Positions 37,775 through 49,920 of a stretch of DNA of 64,000 bases are shown here, piece after piece (position 1 is the stretch's first letter; each line of letters opens with the position of its first letter). Position numbers and translations under genes: made by a program. The notes beneath the pieces are model-generated. The model was given only the letters and a program-made list of their open reading frames with translations, was not told the DNA's origin and did no database searches. Source of the DNA: Byssochlamys sp. IMV 00236 (Eukaryota > Ascomycota > Eurotiomycetes > Eurotiales > Thermoascaceae). The DNA lies in the NCBI GenBank assembly GCA_001931875.2, contig MSJH02000578.1, positions 124,001-188,000 of the forward strand, in the 5' to 3' direction.

Positions 37775-40700
37775 ATGGAAGATACAGAACCTAGCGTTGC
37801 TCCATTGAATATTGCGAAAAAGGGCAAAGCTGGCCCTAGGGTTCCATATCTCTCCTTCTCGACATCCACATATCACAACAACTACGGCACCCGCCAACAA
37901 CAACATTTGCAGATGACTCCGCCCTTAACTCCCCACGACTCCATGGAGGAGTCGAGGGAGCCTGCAGGAACGGACAGAGTCGTCTTTCATAACTACTTGC
38001 GCGCGTTTTATCCATTCCACCCTTCTGGTTCCGTTTCGCCTTCGACAGTAACCCTTCCTCTGGACCAAGGCGATATTATTTTAGTTCACTCAGTCCATGT
38101 AAACGGCTGGGCCGACGGGACATTACTCGAAAATGGAGCACGGGGATGGTTGCCAACAAATTATTGTGAAGCCTATGATCAGCTACCCATGCGACCGCTC
38201 TTGAAAGCACTGACAGATTTCTGGGATATCATACGAGGCGGGTGCGGATCAGACTTGAAGGATTTTGGCAATCAGGACTTAATGAGAGGTCTGGTGGCTG
38301 GCGTTAGGTTCTTGCTGGTGAGTTTCCGGTTCTCACTGAGGAATTGACGTGCCTTTTGGCTAACTGCAGTAGGAAAAATCCGAATGCCTTACAAGGGAAT
38401 CTACCTTGGTGCAGAGCCACGACAGACTGCGCAGGAATCGCAAAATATTACTTTCTGACTTATCATCCTTGGTCAAGATCGCCAAGAAACTCCAAGATGT
38501 CGCTAATGGCGCACCTCTGAATGATGCCGTCGAGAATATCCTGGATGAAATGCTCCTCAAAGCGTTCAAAATAGTAACAAGGGGAGTAAGATTTCTAGAC
38601 GTTTGGAACGAGGAAGTTGGCCTTAGCAGAGCTATGGAAGATCTAGAACAGCCTGGCGACTCGCTGTACGACTCCCCGTTGACGCCGCCGTCGGACACCT
38701 TCCCGCTAGCAGTCAAAGGCAGTTCAGCCATGGCATCTATCGCCGACAGACGAGAGTCGAGAGAGTTCAACCGGAGTCGTTTGAATGCCAGCCGTGCCTC
38801 TTCAGCGCGTACCGACATGTACGATTTCCAACCCCGGTCGGCTTCGGTCCAGACGAAGAGGGTCTCAGTTTCCCATCGCGTCTCGTACTCTGCGCCATCA
38901 GCAGGTGCACGGAATGGGAATCTCGCATCGGAGCGGCTTGGAGTGGCATACGATGGATTTTTGGGCGTGCTCGGATCATTTATTGGATTGCATCTACAGT
39001 CACGTTCCTCTACAGAACTGATTCTGACCACTCAACAGTCTGTACAGTCTTGCAGGGCCCTGCTTTCCGTCGTGGAGGCTGTTTGCGAGCACGATCTTCA
39101 TCGCTCAGAATTGTTAGAGGAGGCAAAGGATGCGATGTATGAGAGGATAACGGAGCTGGTACACGCAGCTCGGGATGCTTTCCGCCCAGCCAACGCTGCT
39201 GACGATGAGCTAATATTCATGCCGGATGAAGGAAAGAGGCTTGTAGATGCTGCTACAGACTGTGTCCGGGGTGCTGGAAACTGCGTGGCAAAGGCTCGCC
39301 TTGTCCTCGAACAGATTGGCGATTTCGAACTTGAGCCTGTTGGACAAGGGTTTGAAGTCCCTGATATGAGCACTCCACAGCCGCAACACCCCGACGAGAT
39401 GGAAGTGAATACAGACAAGCCGCATGAGCCGTCCATGCGCCTGCCACCGCCGCCGCTGCAGATCCCAAGTGGAGAGCTTACTCCTACCCTCACTGACGGA
39501 ACTACGCCCTCGTCATTCTACTCGAGGTTGACAGCTACCAGTCCAGCTAATACCGATCAACGCTCTTCAGTCTACTCGACTGCATCTCCGTACCCTGGAT
39601 TGGAACCCCATATTATCTCCAGCGAGACCAGCCCTACTGATGCGCAACAAGACTACAGCTTTGAAAGCAGGGGCGTCACAAGTACTGGGAGCAACCTCAC
39701 GTACAAAAGCAATGTCCGTGACTCAGAAATGAGTGGCATGTCCCAGACATCGACACGAGCAACGTCTCCCGATATCCATAGCCAGCATCGAGAACCATCG
39801 TTGAAAGGCAGCGTTAGCCATTCGACGTTGGCTGAGGAGAGTGAGGAAACAGAAGCGAACATTTTGGAGAAGACTTATGCTCATGAACTGATGTTCAAGG
39901 ACGGCCAGGTCGTCGGCGGTAGTCTGCGTGCTCTGATTGAAAAGCTTACTGCTCATCAGTCAACACCTGATGCTATGTTTGTCGCGACATTCTATTTGAC
40001 TTTTCGACTGTTCGCGTCTCCTCTGGAATTTGCGCAGGGACTTGCTGAACGCTATGACTACATTGGCGATACGCCACATGCAGCCGGCCCTGTCCGACTC
40101 CGAGTGTATAACGTATTTAAAGGCTGGCTGGAATCTCACTGGCGCCATGATTGTGATAATGTTGCCCTGGACTTCATCGTCAACTTTGCTAAAACAAAAT
40201 TGATGGCCACCATTCCAACTGCAGGCAAACGAGTTCTTGAACTAGCAGACAAGGTCTCTGCTGTGCACGGACCCGTCGCACCACGGCTTGTTTCTTCCAT
40301 CGGAAAGACGAACACCTCCATTGCGCAATATGTGCACCCAGACACTCCTCTTCCACCGCCGATCATCACAAAGAGTCAACTTAATATGTTACGGCAGTGG
40401 CAAAAAGGTGGTCCAAATGTCAGCATACTGGATTTCGATCCTCTGGAATTAGCCAGGCAGTTCACGATCAAGGAGTCGAGGATCTTCTGCTCTATTCTTC
40501 CTGAAGAGCTTTTGGCTACTGAATGGATGAAGAAGAGTGGCTCATTAGCGGTCAACGTACGCGCCATGTCGACTTTGTCTACCGATCTCGCCAATCTGGT
40601 GGCGGATTCGATCCTTCAGCTCGAAGAGCCCAAGAAGAGAGCCGTCATCATCAAACAGTGGGTGAAGATCGCCAGCAGATGCCTGGACCTCAATAACTAC

Positions 40701-41294
40701 GATTCCCTTATGGCGATCATATGCTCGCTTAACTCATCTACCATTTCGCGCCTGAAGCGTACGTGGGAGCTAGTCTCCCAAAAGACAAAGGCCAGCCTGG
40801 AGCATCTGCGGGGCGTTGTTGATGTCTCCCGGAATTATGCAGTTCTTCGACAGCGTTTACAGAACCACGTCCCACCATGTCTCCCATTTGTTGGGACGTA
40901 TCTGACTGACTTGACCTTTGTTGATCACGGGAACCAGCCAGTGAGAAATCTCCCAACAGAAGATGGAGCCATGGCAGTGATAAACTTCGACAAGCACATG
41001 AAGACGGCGAAGATAATTAGTGAGCTTCAGCGGTTTCAGATCCCTTACCGCCTGACTGAAGTGCCAGAGCTTCAAACCTGGATGCAGGATCAACTCATCC
41101 GTGTCCGCTCTAACGGAGAGAAAAGCTTCCAGAGTTATTATCGCCGCTCGCTCGTTCTCGAACCAAGAGAGATGCAACGCGCTACAACGGAATCGAGCCA
41201 ATCTATCCAGTTCAAGGAGAACGGGAAAGATAAATTCGACTTCCTCGCTTGGACGCATAGTTCCAAAGCAAAGGGGGTCACGACTACAAGTTAA
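37775..41294 (+). CDS. Ras guanine nucleotide exchange factor with SH3 domain (Cdc25-type)
   Basis: This protein activates Ras-family GTPases by GDP release at membranes. Exons are 37775-38317 and 38373-41294, giving 1154 residues. An SH3 domain lies at about 72-136 (LRAFYPFHPSG through ARGWLPTNYCE), with its acidic and tryptophan-bearing loops. A long Ser-rich, probably disordered region with helical patches spans 200-660. RasGEF_N lies at about 680-810 (DGQVVGGSLRALIEKLT), and the catalytic CDC25 domain at about 862-1110, with FDPLELARQFTIKES, RAVIIKQWVKIASRCLDLNNY, the NDSLMAI-like NYDSLMAIICSLNS, and LPFVGTYLTDLTFVDHGN. The order SH3, RasGEF_N, RasGEF is that of fungal Cdc25/Ste6-type exchange factors. 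The intron ends in a tandem acceptor CAGTAG: use of TAG keeps the frame, whereas use of CAG brings an immediate stop codon. The 5' flank is long and pyrimidine-rich. Confidence 0.92.
38318..38372 (+). promoter_or_regulatory. Intron with tandem CAGTAG acceptor in the RasGEF gene
   Basis: The donor GTGAGT is at 38318. A CTAAC branch-point-like sequence at 38360-38364 sits only 6 bases from the first AG (38369) and 9 from the second (38372). Splicing to the second AG continues the frame with GAA AAA TCC. Splicing to the first AG places TAG in frame directly after CTG, giving a 181-residue protein with only the SH3 part. Confidence 0.7.
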
Positions 41295-42239
41295 TCTTGT
41301 ACACACTCTCTATACTTTCTCGGCTTATTCTATTGTCTACTGTGAATCAATCTTGATCACAAAATGTGCTGAGAGCTGTTGGTGATCTCTCTGGACATTT
41401 ACTTTTATGACTTACGACTTGAGACTTTTTATGCGGTTTATTGCTTTTATTTTCTGGCTGATTGAATTGACGCATCATACCCCTATCGTTTTTACTTGGG
41501 ATTGTTAATATTTTTGGGTGGTTGTCGATTTCTGGAATGGCCACAGCGGTTTGGGAAAATGAACATGGAGTACGGGATCGCCAAAAGCATCGGGATGCTC
41601 AACTGCATTTTGTCCTTAGACCACAACGTCTGCCATGTGGGGGCGAAAGCAAAATTCAAGAGCCTAGGCAGCTGGACGTTTCGATTCGCTCTTTTTGGTT
41701 GTGTCTTCTCCTATTACTCTCCCTGACTCTTTCGGTCTCAGAATATCCTTGGCTTTGTCTGATGGTTCATGCTTTGGTCTTTCATGGAAATCTCGCAGGA
41801 GGAACGGCTCTTCTTGGAAATTGGTATGTTAATGACTTTGGGACTTTCGTTGTATGTTTTTTGCCATTTTCATGTATCGATATTATTACCCTTATTGTTA
41901 TGGTCGTTGTCATCATCCGAGAGCATGCTCTCACCCCTTGTACATAATACACACTTGCAGAATTGCAGCAACTCGAGTTGCCTTTATTATCATCGTGGAA
42001 TCTAGCATTACTATGCCAATAAAATGAATCCACAACTCATCTTCATACTCCCTGTTTTTCTTTCAGTGTTTCGGATAAGGTGGCCACGATCTTGGCGAAA
42101 TTATCCCCCTGCAACAACTAACTACACCTTACCAGGGTTACCCCTACCTCAAAATCTCCTTAGTTCAGGCAACCCCTCAGGCCCCTAATAGAAATAAGCA
42201 TGCATTATCCCTGCCAGGCCGTCAAGGGAAAAGAAAACT

Positions 42240-42332
42240 AACTACTCCGTAACTAGAAGTTACCTACAAATTCTCCGTGTGTCTCTGACTAGCTCCCCCT
42301 ACCATGCTTTAACTAGAGTATACGGAGTAGTT
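42240..42332. repeat. 93-bp inverted-repeat structure with AACTACTCCGTA ends
   Basis: AACTACTCCGTA at 42240-42251 is the exact reverse complement of 42321-42332, and weaker complementarity extends inward (ACTAG near both arms). This could be a very small MITE or a folded remnant. No clear target duplication is seen. Confidence 0.6.
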
Positions 42333-42516
42333 GATCCCCTATATCCGGACTATTTCCGAACTAAAACTTGAAATTAGATTATCGCTCTACTCAAGACGAG
42401 GAGGGCGGCGAAGATCCTTCAGTTTCGATGATTCTCCCTCCCCTACAGTAGGACTAAGTAGATAGTGGGGGATACTTTCCTTTCCCCGGGCCTGTTCCCT
42501 AGGTAGGTAGTCAAGT

Positions 42517-42548
42517 TACCTACCTACCTACCTACCTACCTACCTAGG
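42517..42548. repeat. TACC tetranucleotide microsatellite
   Basis: About eight TACC units, preceded at 42502-42510 by the inverse GGTAGGTAG, so the two can pair into a hairpin. Seen directly. Confidence 0.85.
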
Positions 42549-43478
42549 TATCCTAGACGTTTAGAGGATCTACAGTACATATAACTACATACGCATCAGG
42601 GATGCTCCTTAATGTTATCTTAATACAGTATAATAATGGAGACATACGAGAAAGGAATCATAGGTGGAATTTCCCTGAAATTAAGATGAGGACGTATGTA
42701 TTTTCTTAGTTGTTGAGTGTATTAATTACTTTATTATTGACTCAGTGCATAACTATCTGATTTATTGATGGATGGATGGAAGGGTATGTTTTTAAGTCCA
42801 CTCTATGTTCAAGCGAATTTGCGAATCAAAATCAATACCCTACCTAGCTAAGCCCTGCGAGGCGCGCCTCGGATAAGTTGACTTAAACTCCTTCGTAGAT
42901 CATTTCTTTAGACAACGGCATAAGTGAGAAAAGCCCTGTTATTGTAAGCTTTCGCGTTCTATACCTGCAAGAAGGACGAGTGCGATTGCGAATGTGGAGT
43001 CGGGGAAAGGAAGGGGGAGTGCTTGTTTAGTTTTTGGTAGTGGTTGATTGGTGGTGGCTTTGATGACGGATCATGGCATTCCAGATGTTGCTGTGGACAC
43101 GACGACATGTCGCATGGAACGATTGATAGCTTGAAAGCCTTGGCATCGTCTGTAGTTGTGGTGAGAGGTCAGTTCATCGCAGGGCAGCTAAACCGGGGTT
43201 ATTGAATTCATCGTCATCATAAGTTCGTCGCTTTTGGGGATATCCCTTCTTCGTGTCTCAGAATTTGTATGCCGTGGAACGCGAGTCACATTCTAAAGTA
43301 TGTTGAGTTATATAGTTGTTCACGGGGATCAATGCAGGTGAGTCACGCTCCAGAGTATTGCATTGTATTGTTCTATGCATGAACCTTGATTATCACCGCC
43401 CACTTACGGCATTGCATAATCTATATCCAGAAATATCAAATGTAATGTCCAAAGTAAAAATGAAAACCTGATTCGAGA

Positions 43479-46400
43479 CTAATGCACTGTATGTCTCCAA
43501 GCTTTGAATGCATCTGCGAAGCCAAGTCCCTCTATTGAATCAATGCTGTTTTCTTTAGCCCTGAAGTTATCACTTCCAGGGTTGGTCGACCCAGGCTCAT
43601 CCTCTGTTAAATTTTGCAATCCAAGATCCATTATGGGTATCATAGTCGGCCGTCCATGTGCGCATTGGAAAGGAAAAGCACACCGAGAAAGGCGGGAGAC
43701 TAGATTTCTGCATTCGCCAAGAGTCAGCGGGTCATTAAACATGATCGCACTCCTGCAGGCCCGAGAATTGAGAAGGTCAATTATCCCTTGAGGGCAGTCG
43801 GCGATATGGTCAACCCAGAATGATGACTTCTCATCCGCCAGCGTCTCATCCTGATCTGACGGCGGGGAAATGGCATCCTTTTGTTGTCTCAACTGTTCAG
43901 CGGATGATGTCCTCGTAATGATCCCGGGAATATTCTTGCCGGTCTCCTCACGCTTCCAGATTTCTCCTCGTAGCATATCTATGGCTAAAGTAGATTCCAT
44001 TCTGCAGCGTTCCACAATACCAGTTGGAAGTGCAGTCAGGGAGACTTTACCGCCTTTCGTCTCTGGGACTTTAGAAAGCTCATAATGGCAACCCCATGAA
44101 GTAAAGAATTCAGAGTACTTTCTGAACAGCCTGAATTCGACTGCTGAAGTTTCAAATTCGATTGGTGGCAGCAGCTCTGTTGTGTGCACTTCAACATGCT
44201 GGCCAATACCGCCAGTTAGGGCCGGCGGTAGAAAAATCTCTTCGAAGAGTTTTTCAATACGGCACCTTTCGTCGGCTGCATGTTGATCCACTATGGTCAA
44301 AACGCTCCCCGACACCTCCAAATCAGATGCGGTTGTCATCTTGATGAGAATAAATTTGCAGTCGACCTGGGCTATAACTTCTGCCTTCTGAAGCGCAATT
44401 TTGGAAAGCTTCCCCTTGAATGGTGTAAAGCTTTCAGCCTGTGCCGAGAAAGCCGAGCAGTGATGACTTCTGTCGAGAAAGGATCTCTCCGCTTGTCGGC
44501 TCGCAACAGGATCGACTGCAGTTATCGGCCTCTCCCAACGCGACAGCACTGGATTATTCCACCTTTTCATTATATCATCTAACCAACCGCTGCCCACAGT
44601 TGGAAGTGCCGACGCTGGGCGTTTGATCATCTCTGCATTGCTGCTTCTGTCCCGCAGAAAACTGGCAGAATGCGGTCTAGAAATAATTTCCTTAGGCCGT
44701 GTCAGCTTAGTCGTGGACTGGCCTGGAGGCACAACCTGCCCGGTTCGCGAATTTATCAAAACGCGAGTCTTTGAGACCGGGTCCACCCATACACGTGTAC
44801 CATCAACTGTACTAGTCTCATGATGAAGAGGAGTACTCTCGAGTAAGGGATCGTCAGCAAACTCTGACCCCAGCAAAGTAGAGGAACCATGATTTGCAGT
44901 ATCTTCATTAACAGAAGATATGCGGTTTTTAGAATTAGAGAGCGTAGCAGGAGCTGACAGTTTGCCACGAGGGAGGCCGGCACAGATAGCATCAAGCGTA
45001 CACTCTTTCCCGCTTTTAATCCTCGACCAGCCGCTAAAATACAAAGATGTACTTGATGAAGGTCTGTTTCGGAATCTTGGAAGTATTATTCGGCCATCCA
45101 AGGACTCTTCTGTGCTGTGGCTGAATTTGCTGCGTGTTCGATCTCTCCCGGGAGGTAATTTATGTTTCGAGGAAGTTTTTGACCGACCAGATGTTTGTTG
45201 GGTATTGTCCTCAGTATCAAAAGATACCTGAGTCTCCTCTCTCTTTTGACGTCCAAACCTTGGCCGAAGACAATGCTGCTGTAAGAACTGGTGCAGCATA
45301 GCACTCAACACGTCCAGCATATGTTGCAGGGAATTATCAGAAGTGAAAATGTCACTTTCTTCGCCAACACGCCCATCATCATCTTGTGTATCAATTCGTA
45401 TATAGAACATGGGCCACCGAGCCACGGTCTTACTTGCCGACTTGAACCCTGGTAGAGTATCCCTCTGGGTGCTTCTCAGTCTTATCATATCAGAAGAGCT
45501 GTGGACTGAAGATTCCATATTACCAAAGTCAGATGAGCCGAATATCCTGTTAACTTCATTGAATAGGACGTTCGCATTGTTCCGTGGAAAGATCGGATGC
45601 TTTCCCAGTGACATGAACTGCACCTGTTTCGTTGGACTCGGTTCGAGCGAAATAGCAGCTTGGATAGATAACTCGGGAGTGCTCGCAGACACTGATGCCC
45701 AGGAGCCACCATTCTGAGAGGTGAGGAAGCCGGCATTTATCAGTAAGAAGGTGATCCGTCCGATATCTATCATCGGTGTGCCAGGTTCCGAAGGAAGAAC
45801 CGAGGAACTCCGACCTCGGATGCTGAACTTCCTGTTTCCGACTGCATCAGAAACAGACACCCTGGTGGACCTGTCATTTGCGAGCATGAGAGCAGTGAGT
45901 ATCCTTCTCAAGTTATCCCACTCCCTGTCAATCTCCTCTGGCTTCTGAAGAGCCAGTGCTCGGCTTTTCACACGCACAGGAATATTCCCAAACAGGTCGT
46001 GAACATTGACTCTGGTGCCATGGTTACTCAACTCCAGTTCCTGCTGTGGAGGAGCTGGTAGTAATCTAGCAACAAGCTTCCCTTGGTGAAAGATGATAGA
46101 ATTCGTACTCTCATGTGGAACGCGACGAGACGTTATAGTCAGTAATGAGAGAGCCGCCAACGAGGCAAGGAACATGCCTTTATGGCCATATGTCAGTCTC
46201 TTTGACTCAAATTTCGAAGTGCCTTCGAAATTGTAAGTTAGTAATTAGTCAATGAAATTCCAGGTGTACCATACAGTATGTTTTTCCAAGTCCCCCATCT
46301 CGCTCAAACTCCCGAGGAGGGATACCATGACCATCATCCTCTACCACGCATCCGCCGCGCTGATAATCGACAGTGATCTTGATTGTCCCGGCATCTGCGT

Positions 46401-46521
46401 CAAGCGAGTTCTTGACCAGTTCTAGAATGACACCGTTCAGAGAGGTGATGGAAATGGAGGACTTGATCTTTGCAACTACATCTTCGGGTAAGGGCTGGAT
46501 AGTCGTATCACGTTGAGACAT
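43479..46521 (-). CDS. mlh3: DNA mismatch repair protein Mlh3 (MutL homologue)
   Basis: Mlh3 pairs with Mlh1 to form the MutL-gamma endonuclease for mismatch repair and meiotic crossover resolution in the nucleus. Minus-strand exons are 46521-46275 and 46222-43479, giving 996 residues. The N-terminal GHKL ATPase is present: ELVKNSLDADAGTIKI (motif I), VEDDGHGI (motif II), and GHKGMFLASLAAL (the position of the GFRGEAL motif, here diverged). The C-terminal dimerisation and endonuclease domain has DQHAADERCRIE at about 728-739, matching DQHA(X)2E(X)4E, then ACRSA and FQCAHGRP (about 934-941), the remaining metal-site motifs. A long low-conservation linker separates the two parts. All catalytic motifs look intact. 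The intron falls just after GLGKTY, close to the ATP lid, and the join gives the conserved TSKF segment. Confidence 0.92.
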
Positions 46522-47308
46522 AACACTTGTTCATCTCATCCAGTATATGATACCACGAAGTTCGGTACGAAAGACGTGAGCCCTCTTCTAAGGCTATGGG
46601 CGCTCCTTTGATATATTGGATGACTGTGACCTGGCCCAAAAGGGATCTTGTCTGACTATGAGTCCGGTAGAATGAAGAGAAATACTTTCTAGCCAAAGTC
46701 AATGAATGGCCAGCTCTTCATAATTGACGGCAGAAAAAGGGAGTAGCAACCAAGGTTGATCTCCAGACGATGTCGTTGCTGGAAAGATTGACCCGGACTC
46801 GCCATCATATCACGTGATGCCATCAACCTTGACCACTGAGGGTCGCTACAGCCAATAGATGGACAATGTCGGTCTGCGGCTTTGTGAGTCGCCATCAAAG
46901 AAAGCTATATGGATGTGAGACCCCTTTGACCACAAGAATCCACTAGTCTACTAGCTTCGACTTCTTTGTGTAGACTTTAGAATTACGGATTTGCTGATCT
47001 CCATATTTATTCTTAGGACATGTTTCAAGTAGTTTTCAACGAACGTCAATAGAAAGTTCTTCCTGTATTTGTGGCACAAGCGATTCATAATGGTCATTAA
47101 CAAGACAACAGAAGACAAGTAGCAGATGTTTGCAGATCGAGTAAAGAGTCGTAAGTACTAATATAGCTACAGGGTGAGATGCTCTTCAGCCAGATCACGG
47201 AGATTTTACCTCCAAAACACAAGAGCTCCGAGATATTTCGCAGAATATTTGATCATTCATTCATACATAAGGACCAGGGGAACCATTGGCCTTCCCAAGC
47301 CTTCCTAA
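46522..47308. other. Intergenic region upstream of MLH3
   Basis: About 790 bases form the MLH3 promoter side and the 3' flank of the DUF3984 gene. No gene or strong motif is seen. Confidence 0.7.
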
Positions 47309-48546
47309 TCATACCACCGCGTTCTTTACGACACGGAAGAACCAAATCGCATCGGACCAACCGCCCTTGTCTCCTGGCTTCTCGATATTCACACCATGGT
47401 TGTCTTCTTCGGAAGACAAGGCATGATGATCCTCTTCAGTATGTTGCTCTTCGCCGTCATGAGCATCCTCTCGAAAAGTCACAGACTCTTCTGCACCTGA
47501 TGCCACAGGCGCGATAGTGGGCGGCCACTCCTCATCGACACCAAAAAGGGTCCATTCTACAAAGCGGTCCAGCCAACTTCCTAGGCCAAAGCCCCGCTCG
47601 CGGGTCAGCCGCTGCAGCTCAATTTCATCAATATCGTATTCCGAATCCGTCTCTGAGGCAGATGATGACAGATACTCCTCCAAATAATCTTGGCGCATTG
47701 AAGCCATCTCGGATCGAACGTGATCCTCCACGAAGTCCGGCACAAAACGTTGGGCTTCAGCCGGAGACACAGCCTGAGAATAGTTGCATCCCACCGTCGA
47801 GTCGGTCGTTGTCATAGTAAGATCGACTCTGCTCCCCTTTTTACTCCCGCCACGCGAGCGGGACGCTCGTCTCGAAGCCGGGACTGGAGTGGCTCTGCCC
47901 GATCTTGACTTTCGTCCGATAACATCGTGTCGAGATGGTAGTACTGTCTCTTGCTCTTGCTCAACCAAACTCGTCGAGCTGTCCCGCTTGACCAACCAGC
48001 TCTGACCTTTCTCCTCACGGGTGGATGCTGCAAGCGCCAGACCCGCGCGGAGTACCCATTCTGGATCCTGGTGAATTAAGCCACTGGTGTGTTTGTGTCG
48101 ATATGATGTTGTTCTTCTCTTTTCACCGTCATGGGGATGGTGATGATGGAGTGGCTCACTGCTATCGAGACCCTTCAAATTGGTCTCACTGAGAGGGCCA
48201 CGGTTTGCACTTCTGCTCCGATTATATTGTCGTACACGCGATCCGCTCCGCGAATGCGACAGGATGGGAGGTGTCGACGGAACTGAGGCGCTGGAGAGAT
48301 ATGACGTCTTTACGGCACCCTGGGGTGTATAGGTTGATCCCAGCTCCCTGCTGTCTCGGGAGAAATAATCCTCAAATTCTGGATCATCGTCGAGCGGGAT
48401 GCGAGAGGTCAGGGGAGCAACAGAGATATGCTGTAAAGAGGGATAGGAACGACGCGACCGGAACGAGCCTCCTGCAGGAGTAAGTGGCTGCGGGTACGAA
48501 CATTAGCAGTTATGACATTGGAGACGACGAGTCAACCTACATCCAT
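47309..48546 (-). CDS. DUF3984-type fungal protein, unknown function
   Basis: Minus-strand exons are 48546-48541 (only Met-Asp) and 48487-47309, giving 394 residues. After MDPLTPAGGSFRSRRSYPSL comes a Ser/Pro-rich segment with ASVPSTPPILSHSRSGSR and a His-rich patch (EPLHHHHPHDGE), followed by HTSGLIHQDPEWVLRAGLAL, a basic Arg/Ser-rich stretch (about 200-225), an acidic region and a conserved-looking block RLTRERGFGLGSWLDRFVEW. The C-terminus is acidic and ends in GGWSDAIWFFRVVKNAVV. The overall pattern agrees with fungal DUF3984 proteins as I remember them; no role is known. There is no signal peptide or membrane segment. The two-codon first exon rests on ATGGAT followed by GTAGGT; a different start upstream remains possible. 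Confidence 0.7.
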
Positions 48547-49920
48547 GGCCGACTGCTTTCTGGTTTGTGATAGAGAACTCGTGAGAAGAGTGAATTCCCT
48601 GAACGACTGACACGTCGGACATGATCGATTTGAATCCCCGCGCAAGGTTGGCGGTGCCGAGTCTGGACTCCTGACATGTGATGAACACCCCCGGATACGA
48701 GAGGTCCGACACCTCGTCGTGAGGAGATCTGCTCACCGCTATGATCGGATCGACTCATGAGACAAGTTGACTCTTTTTTTACGCGGAGAGCCACAACCGG
48801 GAACAATCGTATAATTACCCATTGAACGTCAAATGGAGGCATGAGTTGAACCCCTTGCGAACAGGTGAGATCGCTAACGGCTATGCCATAATACTGTGTG
48901 GAGCGGATCATGGCGCTCCCAGTACAGTACGATCCAAGATCGCAGGGTGAACTTGGACCAATTCCCAGAAGATCGTAGAGATCTATACCATCTCCGGTTT
49001 CCACTCAGATTTCACAAACTGCAGACACTTTTCAGGATCTTTGAAGTAACTGCAGAAAAATTTGAGCAGCCAAATACATGGAGTGAGTGGTAACTATCGT
49101 ATGGAACAAAAAGGTCACGGGCCCACATACGCAACTAAACGACTGTAGTATAAATTACTCTTTGCATGCTATTCAATTTGAAACTTGATAGTCATTGTAT
49201 TTTCTCCCTTTTTGGATTTTCATATATGACGATCATGGGTACATAGCTGGTAGAGTGTGGACATGCTTTACTGAGGTTCATTGTAAGCTCCCGGCAAACT
49301 GCACCAGCTGCCGACTCGGATTCAGGACAGCAATATGACTGCTGCTAATTATGCATGCCCGTAGCGTGGGATAATAATATCTGACAACAAAAGAATTTAC
49401 GGAAAATAGCCCCATATCGATCGATCGATGGATAAGATACGAGAGACCACTAGGCTACACTAGTAAGTAAGTATGCGGAAAGTCTAAATTTCCGAGAACA
49501 CGAGGATCTACTGGAGTACAAATGAGGACTAAGTGTTAGTTATACGGAGATAATAATAATATTGCAATTAACTTATCACCTCTCTTCATTATTTCATCAA
49601 TTGATCTGTACCATCGACAGAAAAGAGTTATAGTGGATCGAACTGTGACGCTATCGCAAGCGGGTTTATCGAATTGCAGAGAAGCATGTGGTAATTACAC
49701 CCCAACCATGATTGGTAAGAAGTTAACTGGCTTACTTAGCTAGCAAGCATCCCAAGCTTGATCTTACAAATCTACAACAACGGCATTGCGTGAACTCAAA
49801 AACTGCTGCTGCTGCTGCTGCTAATACATCTTTCGTGGACCTTAAAACCTAACTATCTAGTGCTTGATCTACCCTTTCTGATCTACGTAGAGCGCTTGAA
49901 GAGGCAAATACAACTCCACG
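48547..49920. other. Intergenic region between divergent DUF3984 and reductase genes
   Basis: About 1.4 kb. A 155-codon minus-strand frame at 48537-49004 overlaps the DUF3984 start in a different frame and has no domain, so it is probably leader sequence. The right part is AT-rich, with a TGC microsatellite at 49803-49822 just before the reductase start. Confidence 0.6.
49803..49822. repeat. TGC trinucleotide microsatellite
   Basis: About six TGC units lie roughly 100 bases upstream of the reductase ATG. They are probably in the promoter or leader; polymorphism could affect expression. Confidence 0.85.

Larger units (their letters stand above)
41295..43478. other. Intergenic region between convergent RasGEF and MLH3 genes
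   Basis: About 2.2 kb without a supportable gene. It holds the two 3' flanks, a 93-bp inverted-repeat structure at 42240-42332 built on TACTCCGTA, and a TACC microsatellite at 42517-42548. Frames at 41.5-42.0 kb overlap on both strands and have no domain. Confidence 0.65.

Noticed and set aside
48537..49004. 155-codon minus-strand frame overlapping the DUF3984 start
   Set aside because: It cannot be joined in phase to the DUF3984 exon and has no domain; more likely leader sequence.
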